Part shown: positions 35,683-43,525 of the stretch, piece by piece
Layout: every line of letters begins with the position of its first letter
How positions within the stretch are numbered: the first letter of the stretch is position 1
NCBI RefSeq assembly: GCF_002077135.1
Contig: NZ_LDOS01000002.1
Coordinates: 62,001-126,000, forward strand
Reading direction: 5' to 3'
Source: Metallibacterium scheffleri
GTDB lineage: Bacteria; Pseudomonadota; Gammaproteobacteria; Xanthomonadales; Rhodanobacteraceae
Length of the DNA: 64,000 nucleotides
Program-made: the position numbers and the translations under genes
Notes under the pieces: model-generated
The model's database searches: none
What the model was told of the DNA's origin: nothing
Seen by the model: the letters and a program-made list of their open reading frames with translations, nothing else

Positions 35683-36542
35683 GTACGCGCCAGTCCATGG
35701 CGATCCTGATGGCGGCGGCCTTGTCCGCCGCCATCCTCGCGCCTGGCTTGGCGCAGGCGCAAAGCCGTCCCAGCCTGGCCGAGCAGGTGCAGCAGGTGCA
35801 GATGCAGTTGCAAAGCGCGCAACAGGGCACGCTGAGTCTGCTCAACCGCATCGACACGCTCGAACAGGAATCCCGCGCGCAGCAGGGCCAGATCGAGCTT
35901 TTGCAACACCGTATCGACCAACTCGAACAGCAGCAAAAAGACCAGTACCTCGTGCTCGATGCGCGTTTGCGCAAACTCGAGCAGAGCGCGGCGCCGGCGG
36001 CCACAGCCGCGTCGAGTGCCGTGGTGCCCGCGGCGGCGGTCAACGATCCTGCCTCCATCGGCGCGCCTGCTCCTGCCCAACCAACTGCCGCCACGCCAGC
36101 AGCATCATCTGCTGCCGCACGGGCGCCAATCACGCCTGCTGCGCAGGCTGCCGAGCAGCAGACCGCGTATGACGGTGCCTTCGCGTTTTTGCGCAATGGC
36201 GACTATGCCGAAGCGGCGCGGCGTTTTCGCGCGTTCCTGCTGCAGTACCCGCACGCCAGCCTCGCACCCAATGCAGCCTACTGGCTGGGCGAGTCGTATT
36301 ACGTCACCGGTAATTACCAGGTAGCGCTGGACACATTTCATCGATTGCTGACGCAATACCCGCAGAGCGATAAATCGCGTGCGGCATTGCTCAAGCTTGG
36401 CTACTGCCAGTTCGAATTGAAGCAATACGCGACGGCCAGCTCCACTTTCAATCAATTGATCGCGACTTACCCGGGCACCGAAGAGGCGCATCTGGCGGCT
36501 GATCGCCTGCGCGCGATTCCGCAGCAGTCCAGCGGCGGCTGA
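35679..36542 (+). CDS. cpoB: Cell-division coordinator CpoB (YbgF), Tol-Pal-associated
   Basis: Periplasmic protein that coordinates PBP1B activity with Tol during outer-membrane constriction in E. coli. The 287 residues show a signal peptide (cleavage near AQAQ, ~27), a trimerising coiled coil (~30-100, dense in Q/L/E), an Ala/Pro linker (~105-160), and a C-terminal TPR domain (~165-280, YDGAFAFLRNGDYAEAARRF and following repeats). ATG 35679 overlaps the pal stop by four bases. The gene is immediately followed by the queE GTG start, so queuosine genes may be read from the same transcript. Confidence 0.92.
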   Translation: MSTRQSMAILMAAALSAAILAPGLAQAQSRPSLAEQVQQVQMQLQSAQQGTLSLLNRIDTLEQESRAQQGQIELLQHRIDQLEQQQKDQYLVLDARLRKLEQSAAPAATAASSAVVPAAAVNDPASIGAPAPAQPTAATPAASSAAARAPITPAAQAAEQQTAYDGAFAFLRNGDYAEAARRFRAFLLQYPHASLAPNAAYWLGESYYVTGNYQVALDTFHRLLTQYPQSDKSRAALLKLGYCQFELKQYATASSTFNQLIATYPGTEEAHLAADRLRAIPQQSSGG

Positions 36543-37214
36543 GTGGCTGCCGCGGCACCCGGCGCGGACGTCGAATCACGTCTGCGCATCAGCGAGATTT
36601 TCCTGTCCTTGCAAGGCGAAGCCGATGCCGTGGGTTGGCCCACGGTGTTCGTGCGCCTGACCGGTTGCCCGCTGCGCTGCCGCTGGTGCGATACCGCGTA
36701 CGCCTTCGAGGGCGGGCAGTGGCTGCTTGTCGACGAGATTCTCGCGCAGGTGGTGCGGCACGGCGCGCGCCATGTCTGCGTCACCGGCGGCGAACCGCTC
36801 GCGCAGAAGCGCTGCCTGCGCCTGCTCGCGCGCCTGTGCGATGCCGGTCATGAAGTCTCGCTGGAGACATCCGGGGCACTCGATGTCGCCGGCGTCGACG
36901 CACGCGTACACAAGGTGCTTGACCTGAAGGCGCCCGCCTCGGGCGAGCAAGCGCGCAACCGCTGGGAAAACCTCGCGCACCTGCGCGCGCAGGATCAGGT
37001 CAAATTCGTGCTGGCCGATCGCGACGATTACGACTGGGCCCGTGGCGTCGTGCAGCAGCACGCACTCGCTGCGCGCTGCATGGTGCTGTTCTCGCCGGTG
37101 TACGGTGAGTTGGTGCCGGCGGACCTGGCGCAATGGATTCTGGACGACAAGCTCGATGTGCGGTTTCAGATGCAACTGCACAAAATCCTGTGGGGCGAAC
37201 AGCCCGGGCGCTGA
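36543..37214 (+). CDS. queE: 7-carboxy-7-deazaguanine synthase QueE
   Basis: Radical SAM enzyme that forms 7-carboxy-7-deazaguanine, an early step to queuosine in tRNA. The 223 residues have C42/C46/C49 in the CX3CX2C motif [11 protein letters not shown], preceded by [16 protein letters not shown] and followed by VTGGEPLAQ (SAM-binding GGE). GTG 36543 starts directly after the cpoB stop, a rare start codon chosen because the frame and homology begin there; ATG alternatives lie well inside. Partner genes: queC follows after 62 bp, supporting the pathway assignment. Confidence 0.94.
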   Translation: MAAAAPGADVESRLRISEIFLSLQGEADAVGWPTVFVRLTGCPLRCRWCDTAYAFEGGQWLLVDEILAQVVRHGARHVCVTGGEPLAQKRCLRLLARLCDAGHEVSLETSGALDVAGVDARVHKVLDLKAPASGEQARNRWENLAHLRAQDQVKFVLADRDDYDWARGVVQQHALAARCMVLFSPVYGELVPADLAQWILDDKLDVRFQMQLHKILWGEQPGR

Positions 37215-37276
37215 GCGCCCTTTTGCGCAAGATTGATATTCCCGTCTCCCATCTCGAGCCGCGTAGTGCAACCACC

Positions 37277-37957
37277 ATGATGCATGCATCTCCTCGCGCA
37301 GTCGTACTCGTCTCCGGGGGCATGGATTCGGCCGTCACCCTGGCGCTGGCGCGCGAACGCGGCTTCGATTGTTATGCGTTGAGCGTGGCTTACGGCCAGC
37401 GCCACAGCGCCGAATTGTCCGCCGCCGCGCACAATGCGCATGCGCTGGGCGCGATTGCACACAAAACCGTGGCGGTGGACTTGCGCAGCATCGGCGGCTC
37501 GGCGTTGACCGCCGAGATCGACGTGCCAGAGGCTGGCGGCGTAGGCATTCCAATTACCTACGTGCCGGCGCGCAACACGATCATGCTGTCCATCGCGCTG
37601 GGTTGGGCCGAGGTGCTCGGTGCCGCGGACCTGTTCTGCGGGGTCAACGCGGTGGATTACTCGGGCTATCCCGATTGCCGCCCGGCGTTCATCGCCGCCT
37701 TCGAACGTCTGGCGCGCGTGGCCACCAAGGCCGCCGTCGAAGGCCACGAGTTGCGCGTGCACGCACCGCTGATGGCGATGGGCAAGGCCGACATCGTGCG
37801 CGAGGGTTTGCGTCTGGGCGTGGATTTCGCTGCGACCGTGTCCTGCTATCAGGCCGATGCCGAGGGCCGCGCCTGCGCGCATTGCGACGCGTGTCGCCTG
37901 CGCGCGGATGGGTTTCGTGTGGCCGGCGTCGCCGATCCCACGCGCTATGTTGTTTGA
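37277..37957 (+). CDS. queC: 7-cyano-7-deazaguanine synthase QueC
   Basis: ATP-dependent ligase that converts 7-carboxy-7-deazaguanine to preQ0 for queuosine synthesis. The 226 residues have the PP-loop SGGMDS at 13-18, the conserved [27 protein letters not shown], and a zinc site of four cysteines at 190, 200, 203 and 206. It starts at the first of two adjacent ATG codons (37277, 37280). It lies between queE and tRNA-Lys; queD and queF are not in the window. Confidence 0.95.
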   Translation: MMHASPRAVVLVSGGMDSAVTLALARERGFDCYALSVAYGQRHSAELSAAAHNAHALGAIAHKTVAVDLRSIGGSALTAEIDVPEAGGVGIPITYVPARNTIMLSIALGWAEVLGAADLFCGVNAVDYSGYPDCRPAFIAAFERLARVATKAAVEGHELRVHAPLMAMGKADIVREGLRLGVDFAATVSCYQADAEGRACAHCDACRLRADGFRVAGVADPTRYVV

Positions 37958-38127
37958 TGGCCGCGTCGCGCTGCTAAACTTGCCGCCCTTGCGGTCGATG
38001 GCTGCATGGGTCGCGTCTTGGCTTGGGAATTGCCGTGGACAGATCCGCAGGGGCGGCGGTGTCTGCAGCGTGTTGCCGCTGCAGCATGCGGTCCGTGCAG
38101 GCACGGAACCAGCAAGCATGTCATCGT

Positions 38128-38203
38128 GGGCCGTTAGCTCAGTTGGTAGAGCATCGGACTTTTAATCCGCTGGTCGCTGGTTCGAATCCAGCACGGCCCA
38201 CCA
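38128..38203 (+). tRNA. tRNA-Lys (anticodon TTT)
   Basis: A complete 76-nt cloverleaf. The acceptor stem GGGCCGT pairs with ACGGCCC, followed by discriminator A and an encoded CCA end (38201-38203). The D-arm TAGCTCAGTTGGTAGAGC, anticodon arm TCGGA-CTTTTAA-TCCGC with anticodon TTT, and T-arm CTGG-TTCGAAT-CCAG are all intact. It resembles E. coli tRNA-Lys closely. Its 3' end is the likely attachment site of the neighbouring integrase. Confidence 0.97.
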
Positions 38204-38315
38204 TCCTAGATTCCTGCGACATACCGGAAGTACCCGCAAACCCGCATAACAGCTTGCTTTAATGGCTTGCAAGCTAACCGGAAGCAACGCCGATTCACCT
38301 TGTTGTCACCCAAGC

Positions 38316-38380
38316 TTGGCGGTATTTTTGACGGTATCGGGAAGCGCTGACGGTATCGAGAGCCTGCGCAGTACCGTCAG
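38316..38380 (+). promoter_or_regulatory. Integrase arm-type binding repeats (attL side)
   Basis: Three direct decamers, TTGGCGGTAT (38316-38325), TTGACGGTAT (38328-38337) and CTGACGGTAT (38347-38356), plus an inverted GTACCGTCAG (38371-38380), lie between the tRNA and the integrase start. GACGGTA repeats of this type are common upstream of P4-family integrase genes and are likely integrase or excisionase contacts. An extra inverted pair AGCTTGC/GCAAGCT lies at ~38252-38275. Confidence 0.7.
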
Positions 38381-38396
38381 AGCCGGACACGCCGCC

Positions 38397-39608
38397 ATGC
38401 TGACCCCTTCCGCAGTCGCCAACGCCAAGCCACAGACGAAGCCGTACAAGCTGGCCGACGAACGCGGCATGTATCTGCTGGTGCAGCCCACCGGCGCGCG
38501 CCTGTTCCGCATGGACTACCGCCGCCCGGGCACCGGCAAGCGCAACACGCTGGCGCTGGGGATGTTCCCCGACGTATCCCTGAAGCAAGCCCGCGAACGC
38601 CGCGACGAAGCCCGCAAGCTGATCGCGGACGGAATCGACCCCGCGACACGCCGGCAGGCTGGACGGCTGGCCAATGCCGAGAGCTTCGAAGCCATCGCGC
38701 GCGAGTGGCACGCCAAGCATTCGGCCAAGTGGACGCCAAGCTATGCCACGCACCTACTGCGCCGGCTCGAAGCGAACGTGTTCCCCTACATCGGCAGCCG
38801 ACCGATTGCCGGACTGCAGGCCCCGGACATTCTGGCCGTGCTGCGGCGAATCGAAGCGCGCGGCGTCATCGAGACCGCGCACCGCGTGCACCAGTACATC
38901 GCGCTTGTGTTCCGCTACGCAGTCGCCACCGGACGCGCGAGCGCCGACCCGACGCCGAGCCTACGCGGTGCCATCCCGACGGTGCCCAAGGTGCACTTTG
39001 CCAGCATCAAGGAACCCGCTCGCGTGGGGCAACTGCTGCGCGACTTGGACGCCTACGCAGGGCACCCCGTCACGCGCGCGGCGCTGCAACTGGCCCCGCT
39101 GCTGTTCGTGCGGCCTGGAGAACTGCGGCATGCCGAGTGGGCCGAAATTGACTTCGACAAGGCCGAGTGGCGCATTCCCGCCCACAAGATGAAGATGCGC
39201 GCGCTGCATATCGTGCCGCTGAGTACGCAAGCCGTCGCCATCCTGCGCGAGCTTGAGCCGCTGACTGGACGCCGGCAGTACGTGTTCCCGAGCCTGCACA
39301 GCGGCACCCGCTGCATGTCCGAAAACACCGTGAACGTGGCCCTGCGGCGCATGGGCTACGACCGCACGATGATGACCGGCCACGGCTTCCGCAGCATGGC
39401 GTCCACACTCTTGAACGAACAGGGCTGGAATCGCGACGCCATCGAGCGCCAGCTTGCGCATGCCGAGCGCGATGCGGTACGCGCGGCTTACAACTACGCC
39501 GAACACCTGCCCGAACGTCGCCGCATGATGCAGGCGTGGTCCGACTACCTGGACGGCTTGCGCATCGGCGCGGACGTGGTGCCGATCAAGCACAAGACAG
39601 GCACGTAG
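38397..39608 (+). CDS. Tyrosine recombinase, P4-type phage/island integrase
   Basis: Site-specific recombinase that inserts an element into the adjacent tRNA-Lys. The 403 residues have an N-terminal DUF4102 arm-binding domain (~1-90, LTPSAVANAKPQTKPYKLADERGMYLLV), a core-binding domain (~95-190), and the catalytic domain with R in LLFVRPGELRHAEW, HGFRSMASTLLNEQG (H-x2-R) and the nucleophile Tyr in AAYNYAEHL near residue 370. I chose ATG 38397 (MLTPSAVANAK); the frame is open back to 38262 without homology and across the arm repeats. The gene is intact, so excision may still be possible. Confidence 0.92.
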   Translation: MLTPSAVANAKPQTKPYKLADERGMYLLVQPTGARLFRMDYRRPGTGKRNTLALGMFPDVSLKQARERRDEARKLIADGIDPATRRQAGRLANAESFEAIAREWHAKHSAKWTPSYATHLLRRLEANVFPYIGSRPIAGLQAPDILAVLRRIEARGVIETAHRVHQYIALVFRYAVATGRASADPTPSLRGAIPTVPKVHFASIKEPARVGQLLRDLDAYAGHPVTRAALQLAPLLFVRPGELRHAEWAEIDFDKAEWRIPAHKMKMRALHIVPLSTQAVAILRELEPLTGRRQYVFPSLHSGTRCMSENTVNVALRRMGYDRTMMTGHGFRSMASTLLNEQGWNRDAIERQLAHAERDAVRAAYNYAEHLPERRRMMQAWSDYLDGLRIGADVVPIKHKTGT

Positions 39609-39621
39609 CTTTTTGGCTACA

Positions 39622-39939
39622 ATGGCCGCCATCGAAGTTCGCCAGTATCAAACTGCCGACGGGCGCAGCCCGTTTGCCGAATGGCTGGCCGACTTGCGCG
39701 ACCGCCGCGCGCTGCAAGCCATCATGGCGCGCATCGTGCGCATGCAAGCCGGCAACTGGAAAACACTCGGCGCCGGGCTGTTCGAACTGCGGATCGATAC
39801 CGGGCCGGGCTACCGCGTTTATTGCGGACAGGATGGCGCCACCTTGGTCTTGCTGTTGTGCGCAGGCGACAAGCGCACGCAAACGAAGGACATCGAGCAT
39901 GCACGCGACTACTGGAAAGACTACCAAGCCCGCCGCTAG
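39622..39939 (+). CDS. RelE/ParE-superfamily toxin, HigB (phage Gp49-like) type
   Basis: Toxin part of a type II toxin-antitoxin pair, presumed mRNA interferase. The 105 residues have the family pattern: FAEWLADLRDRRALQAIMARI, then AGLFELRIDTGPGYRVYC and LVLLLCAGDKRTQTKDIEHA, matching the Gp49/COG3657 type. ATG 39622 is the likely start; a TACAAT hexamer (39618-39623) overlaps it, which would suit a leaderless transcript or be chance. It lies 13 bp after the integrase stop and overlaps the antitoxin gene by 41 bp. Toxin-first order is usual for higBA. Confidence 0.85.
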   Translation: MAAIEVRQYQTADGRSPFAEWLADLRDRRALQAIMARIVRMQAGNWKTLGAGLFELRIDTGPGYRVYCGQDGATLVLLLCAGDKRTQTKDIEHARDYWKDYQARR

Positions 39940-40231
39940 CGTCCTCTTCGACGCCGCGCGGTTTCTGCGCGCGGATGACCTCGCCGGCTTCCTCGCCGAA
40001 GCCGTGGCCGATGGCGACCATCGCGCGCTGCCGCTGGCGCTGCGCACCGCCGCCGACGTGTTGGGCATGGCTGAGCTGGCGCGGCGCACGGGCCTGAGCC
40101 GCGAAACGCTCTACCGCACGCTGTCGGCCAAGGGCAACCCGCGCCTGGATACGCTGGGCGCCATCCTGGGCGCCTTCGGGCTGCGCCTGACATTGGCACC
40201 TGTGCCCGAGCGCGCGCGCAAGCGCGCCTGA
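39899..40231 (+). CDS. HigA-like antitoxin with helix-turn-helix
   Basis: Antitoxin partner (COG3636-type addiction module antidote). The 110 residues contain the typical DAARFLRADDLAGFLAEAVADGD, then an HTH (~60-85, GMAELARRTGLSRETLYRTLS), and GNPRLDTLGAILGAFGLRLTL. It presumably binds the toxin and represses the shared promoter. The start ATG 39899 lies within the toxin gene, so the two are coupled. The order integrase, toxin, antitoxin suggests the pair stabilises the integrated element. Confidence 0.85.
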   Translation: MHATTGKTTKPAASVLFDAARFLRADDLAGFLAEAVADGDHRALPLALRTAADVLGMAELARRTGLSRETLYRTLSAKGNPRLDTLGAILGAFGLRLTLAPVPERARKRA

Positions 40232-40262
40232 TCGACTTCGCCACGGCTAGGGTAGCTCCCGA

Positions 40263-40922
40263 ATGCCGGCCACCTTCACCGGCTGCCGTTGCGATCCCTT
40301 GAAGGGCGTGGAGGTGCGCACGGTGGACTGGGCACTTTGGAGTATTGCGCCGGCTTGGGAACACGTGGATCTACTCACTCTGCGGCAGGCGGCGTGTCTG
40401 TTATCGGATATGGAGCCGCCAGTAAGAAACCGCGTCCTGCCTGCAAATGCGGCGGTCATGCTTGAGGTGCTGGAGCAGGCGGTGTTGTTGGGCTCACTAT
40501 CGCCCTTCGCCGCATTCACTTGGGACAATGTCGAGTGGAATGCGGAACAGCCAGACCCGATCGACACATCGTTGATTTCGCCACATACGCGGCTGGCCGA
40601 TCAAACGAAGATACGGGCCAAAAACCTTGCAGCGTGGTGTGATGCAAAGGGAATCACGCATCCGTGGGCTGAAGCGTTCGCACGAACGCAGCAGCCGACA
40701 CAACAACTGGACAGCTATCCCGCCGAGTTGAGAGCCGCGATCGAGGCATTCGAGGCTGTCCGTAGCGACCCGAAGGCGCAAGCAGGGCGCAGCCCGAAAT
40801 CCGCAATCGCCGCATGGCTGAAAAGCAACAAGCCAGACCTTTCCGAAGGCGCGCGCGATCGCATTGCGACGGTGGCGAACTGGCAACCCGTCGGTGGCGC
40901 ACCGAAAACACCTGGCACGTAA
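40263..40922 (+). CDS. Hypothetical protein of the tRNA-Lys element
   Basis: I do not recognise this 219-residue protein. It starts MPATFTGCRCDPLKG and is hydrophilic, with no TM or signal peptide. The N-terminal half has acidic and aromatic patches (TVDWALWSIAPAWEHVDLL). The C-terminal half looks helical, ending SPKSAIAAWLKSNKPDLSEGAR, a lysine-containing helix that might contact nucleic acid or protein. Base composition looks a little lower in GC than neighbouring core genes, as expected for island cargo. It is in the same direction as the integrase and higBA, 32 bp downstream. A hairpin after its stop suggests transcript end. Confidence 0.65.
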   Translation: MPATFTGCRCDPLKGVEVRTVDWALWSIAPAWEHVDLLTLRQAACLLSDMEPPVRNRVLPANAAVMLEVLEQAVLLGSLSPFAAFTWDNVEWNAEQPDPIDTSLISPHTRLADQTKIRAKNLAAWCDAKGITHPWAEAFARTQQPTQQLDSYPAELRAAIEAFEAVRSDPKAQAGRSPKSAIAAWLKSNKPDLSEGARDRIATVANWQPVGGAPKTPGT

Positions 40923-41602
40923 CTTACCCCGGCAGTACCGGGGTGGGTTGTCCGAAAAGGCGCGGGAGGTTCGCTCAAAGTATGGGTGAAGTTTTCTGAA
41001 CTGGCCCCGCTATTCAAGCTGGCCAGCATGACCACAATCGAGCATCGCAGCATCCCGCTGCTTCACGGCCACCAATCTTACAAAGCACGCACGTAACCTC
41101 CACGCGCTCGGCGTGTGCTGAGCGCGCAATGCAAAGCCCGATCTGCTGGCGCGCGGACTGAGCGTACCCCCCCCCGATTTCAGGGATGCGCATCACATTC
41201 CTGGCGCATAGAGTGCACGGGATGAGTGGACTTTTGGTGTTGCGGCGACAGCAAGCGGCTGCGTGTGACAAAACTTGACTCACATTACGAAAACGTATTG
41301 ACGCGCCTACTTGCGGCGCGATGCCGCATGGGTAGACTGTGACCCGCTTCACACTGAGTCGGACTGCCCCACAGGGGGGGTATGCAGTGAATAACTCCAG
41401 CTGAAGTTTCGTTTGTGGTCCTCAAACCGGACCCTTGATTGCTCCCATGCCGAAAATCGCCGCCACTGAGCGGCGCGGGAGTGTTTTGCCTGCAGCGCCA
41501 AGGCCGCTCGCGCTACGACGTTGCTGGTGGTGGCTTCGCCGGATGTCCGGCGGGCTTTCAAATCGCGCCAATCCCGGCGCATCTTCGTGAGGAGTCAGCA
41601 CC
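40923..41602. other. Gene-free region between the island cargo and the pilus locus
   Basis: About 680 bp without a convincing gene on either strand. It contains a hairpin at 40926-40944, a run of nine C at 41167-41175, a seven-G run near 41372, a stem TGCGGC/GCCGCA near 41308-41325, the palindrome CGCCGGA-TG-TCCGGCG (41537-41552), and TTGACT/TTGACG hexamers near 41274-41300. The distal part must hold the promoter of the pilus operon, and the region probably contains the right end of the island. Confidence 0.5.
40926..40944 (+). terminator. GC-rich hairpin after the island gene
   Basis: ACCCCGG (40926-40932) and CCGGGGT (40938-40944) pair perfectly around CAGTA, beginning 3 bp after the stop of the unrecognised island gene. 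No T-run follows, so it may be a weak terminator or an RNA-stabilising stem. Confidence 0.4.
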
Positions 41603-41902
41603 ATGATGTTGAAAAACCGTTTCCAACAGCGTTTGAGCGGCCGCCGTCTGCAGCGCGGCCAGGGCATGACCGAGTACATCATCATCGTCGCGCTGGTGGC
41701 CATCGCCGCCATCGCCGTGTACTCGTTCTTCGGCAAGGCTGTGCGTGGCCAGATGGCATCGATCACCAGCCAGTTGGCGGGCAGTGCTGGCGCAACCGGC
41801 TATACGCAGGCGCAGGCGGCGCATACCAAGGCCAATACGGAAGCAACCAACCAGTACGCCTTGAACAACTACAAGACCAATGCCGCGAACGCTGGCCAGT
41901 AA
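41603..41902 (+). CDS. flp: Flp-type (type IVb) prepilin
   Basis: Major-pilin candidate of the Tad/Flp pilus. The 99 residues have a basic leader, a prepilin cleavage site and hydrophobic helix in QRG|QGMTEYIIIVALVA, where E lies at +5 from the cut, and an Ala/Thr/Asn-rich tail (TQAQAAHTKANTEATNQY). It is longer than classical Flp1 (about 70 aa), with a 40-residue mature tail. GAGGAG (41590-41594 region) precedes the first of two ATG codons at 41603. It opens the pilus locus, as expected for the most highly expressed subunit. The prepilin peptidase (TadV/CpaA) is not in this window. Confidence 0.85.
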   Translation: MMLKNRFQQRLSGRRLQRGQGMTEYIIIVALVAIAAIAVYSFFGKAVRGQMASITSQLAGSAGATGYTQAQAAHTKANTEATNQYALNNYKTNAANAGQ

Positions 41903-41935
41903 GCACCGGACCTGAGCGAGCCCAGCGTCGTGGCC

Positions 41936-43525
41936 ATGACCGCACCCAAGCCCAGCCCGCGCCGGCAGCCTGCCGGCGCGGGTTTTGCGCGGGCGCGTGG
42001 CCAGGCCTCGGTATTCGTGGTGATCGTGGCGGCGATCCTGGTGATCGCCGCCCTTCTTGTGTACAACAGCGGTCGCGCGGTAGCCACGCGCATCCATCTG
42101 CAGAACGCGGCGGATTCCGCCGCCTACAGCGGCGCGGTGGAACTGGCGCGCGCGTACAACTTCGCGGCTTATTCCAATCGCGCCATGGTCGCCAACCAGG
42201 TGGCCATAGCACAGATGGTCGGGCTCACCTCGTGGGCGCGCTATTACTGCCTGATCTACACCGATGCCGAGTGCAGCGGTCCATTCAGCACGTTCGGTAC
42301 GGCCGACGAAATCAACACTCTTCTGGATCTGTTCTCGGGGGGGCAGCCCGGCATCGACACGATGAAGGCCTACAAAGCCATCACCGGGCCGCTGGAAACT
42401 GGCATCAACAGCGCCACCGGGCCGATCGTGACCGTGCTCAATACGATCGAGCAGACGTTGAGCCTCGCCTCGCGCGCCTATTACACGGCAGCGCTCGCCG
42501 ATCTCGCCCTGTCCGATCTTCCCTACAACAGCGTCGACCCGGGTGTCATGTGGCGTGTGCTGCGCGCCACCGACGGCAACGCGCAAATGGCCAACGTGAC
42601 CCTGGGGACCATCGGCGCGGCGGGCGAGGGCGTGACCGCGGTGTCGTTGGCCAGGATCTACAAATTCACCAAAACCTACAACCCCGCGGGTGCCAGCAGC
42701 ACATCCGATCCCAACAACCGTTTCCACAATGTGGTGATGTCTTCGCGCGATGCCTTCGACAAGGGGCGCAGTTCGGCCGAGGTGCTGCCATTCGATACCT
42801 TGATATCGGCGTTCGGCGACTGTTTTGGCGATGGCGTCGGCGGCATCGACGTGTTTTCGACGGGCTATAGCGGCAGCACGACGCTGTCCACCGACAACAA
42901 GACCTGGACTACGCAGAACTCGGCCAACCCATTGGGCGATTTCAGCGCATTCCTGGCGGCTGGTGTGTGCGTGATCAACATACCGACGCCGATCGGTGAT
43001 ATCCCGGTGCCGATTCCGCTGATTGTGCCGGTGAGTCCCGCGCAGAGTTGGGCCAATGTCACCGCGGGGACCAAGACAGCGCCCTACACGCTCAAGAACA
43101 GCACATACAGCGGACTGCAGAAGTATCTCGACGTCAGCAATCTGAAAAAATCCGACTACTCCGCGCCGGTGATCACGATTTTCGCCGCGCGCGAGCAAAA
43201 CACCATCGCCACCACGCAGCAGCTCGAGGCCGGCACGCAAGGCGTCAACCCGCAGCATGTGCCCATCGCTGGCGGCAATCTCGCGCTGACCGACGATGAA
43301 GGCCACCAGTTGATGACAGTCAGCGCTTCGTCGCAGGTTTATTTCCTGCGCCCGACCTACGTTAGCTACAACGGCCATTTCGTCACCGAGGTGGGCGGAC
43401 TGACCAACAGCCTTGGCGGCCACACGCTGTACGCCAGTTTGTTCAGCCCGTACTGGGAAGCGCATCTGGTGCCCACTTCGCCCATCACCAAGTCCGCGGT
43501 GCTCAGCGCGGAGATCGCGCCGTGA
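41936..43525 (+). CDS. tadG: TadG-like pilus assembly protein, large
   Basis: Membrane-anchored protein of the Tad pilus locus. It has a short basic N-terminus, one TM (~24-46, RGQASVFVVIVAAILVIAALL) and then a large periplasmic domain of some 480 residues. The segment NAADSAAYSGAVELARAYNF after the TM is the TadG/TadE-like pseudopilin hallmark. I prefer ATG 41936 over GTG 41930. No von Willebrand-type domain is evident. The following gene starts on its stop (GTGA). In other systems TadE-G proteins are processed minor pilins needed for export; the role here is inferred. Confidence 0.7.
   Translation: MTAPKPSPRRQPAGAGFARARGQASVFVVIVAAILVIAALLVYNSGRAVATRIHLQNAADSAAYSGAVELARAYNFAAYSNRAMVANQVAIAQMVGLTSWARYYCLIYTDAECSGPFSTFGTADEINTLLDLFSGGQPGIDTMKAYKAITGPLETGINSATGPIVTVLNTIEQTLSLASRAYYTAALADLALSDLPYNSVDPGVMWRVLRATDGNAQMANVTLGTIGAAGEGVTAVSLARIYKFTKTYNPAGASSTSDPNNRFHNVVMSSRDAFDKGRSSAEVLPFDTLISAFGDCFGDGVGGIDVFSTGYSGSTTLSTDNKTWTTQNSANPLGDFSAFLAAGVCVINIPTPIGDIPVPIPLIVPVSPAQSWANVTAGTKTAPYTLKNSTYSGLQKYLDVSNLKKSDYSAPVITIFAAREQNTIATTQQLEAGTQGVNPQHVPIAGGNLALTDDEGHQLMTVSASSQVYFLRPTYVSYNGHFVTEVGGLTNSLGGHTLYASLFSPYWEAHLVPTSPITKSAVLSAEIAP

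Noticed and set aside
38251..38396. Repeats near the integrase as a CRISPR-like array
   Set aside because: The decamers are unequally spaced, partly inverted and lack spacers of constant length; they fit integrase arm sites.
41064..41084. CACGGCCACCAATCTTAC as a possible right attachment copy of the tRNA-Lys 3' end
   Set aside because: Only a short gapped resemblance to CACGGCCCACCATCCTAG; a real attR would normally repeat 15-20 or more bases without gaps, including the T-arm.
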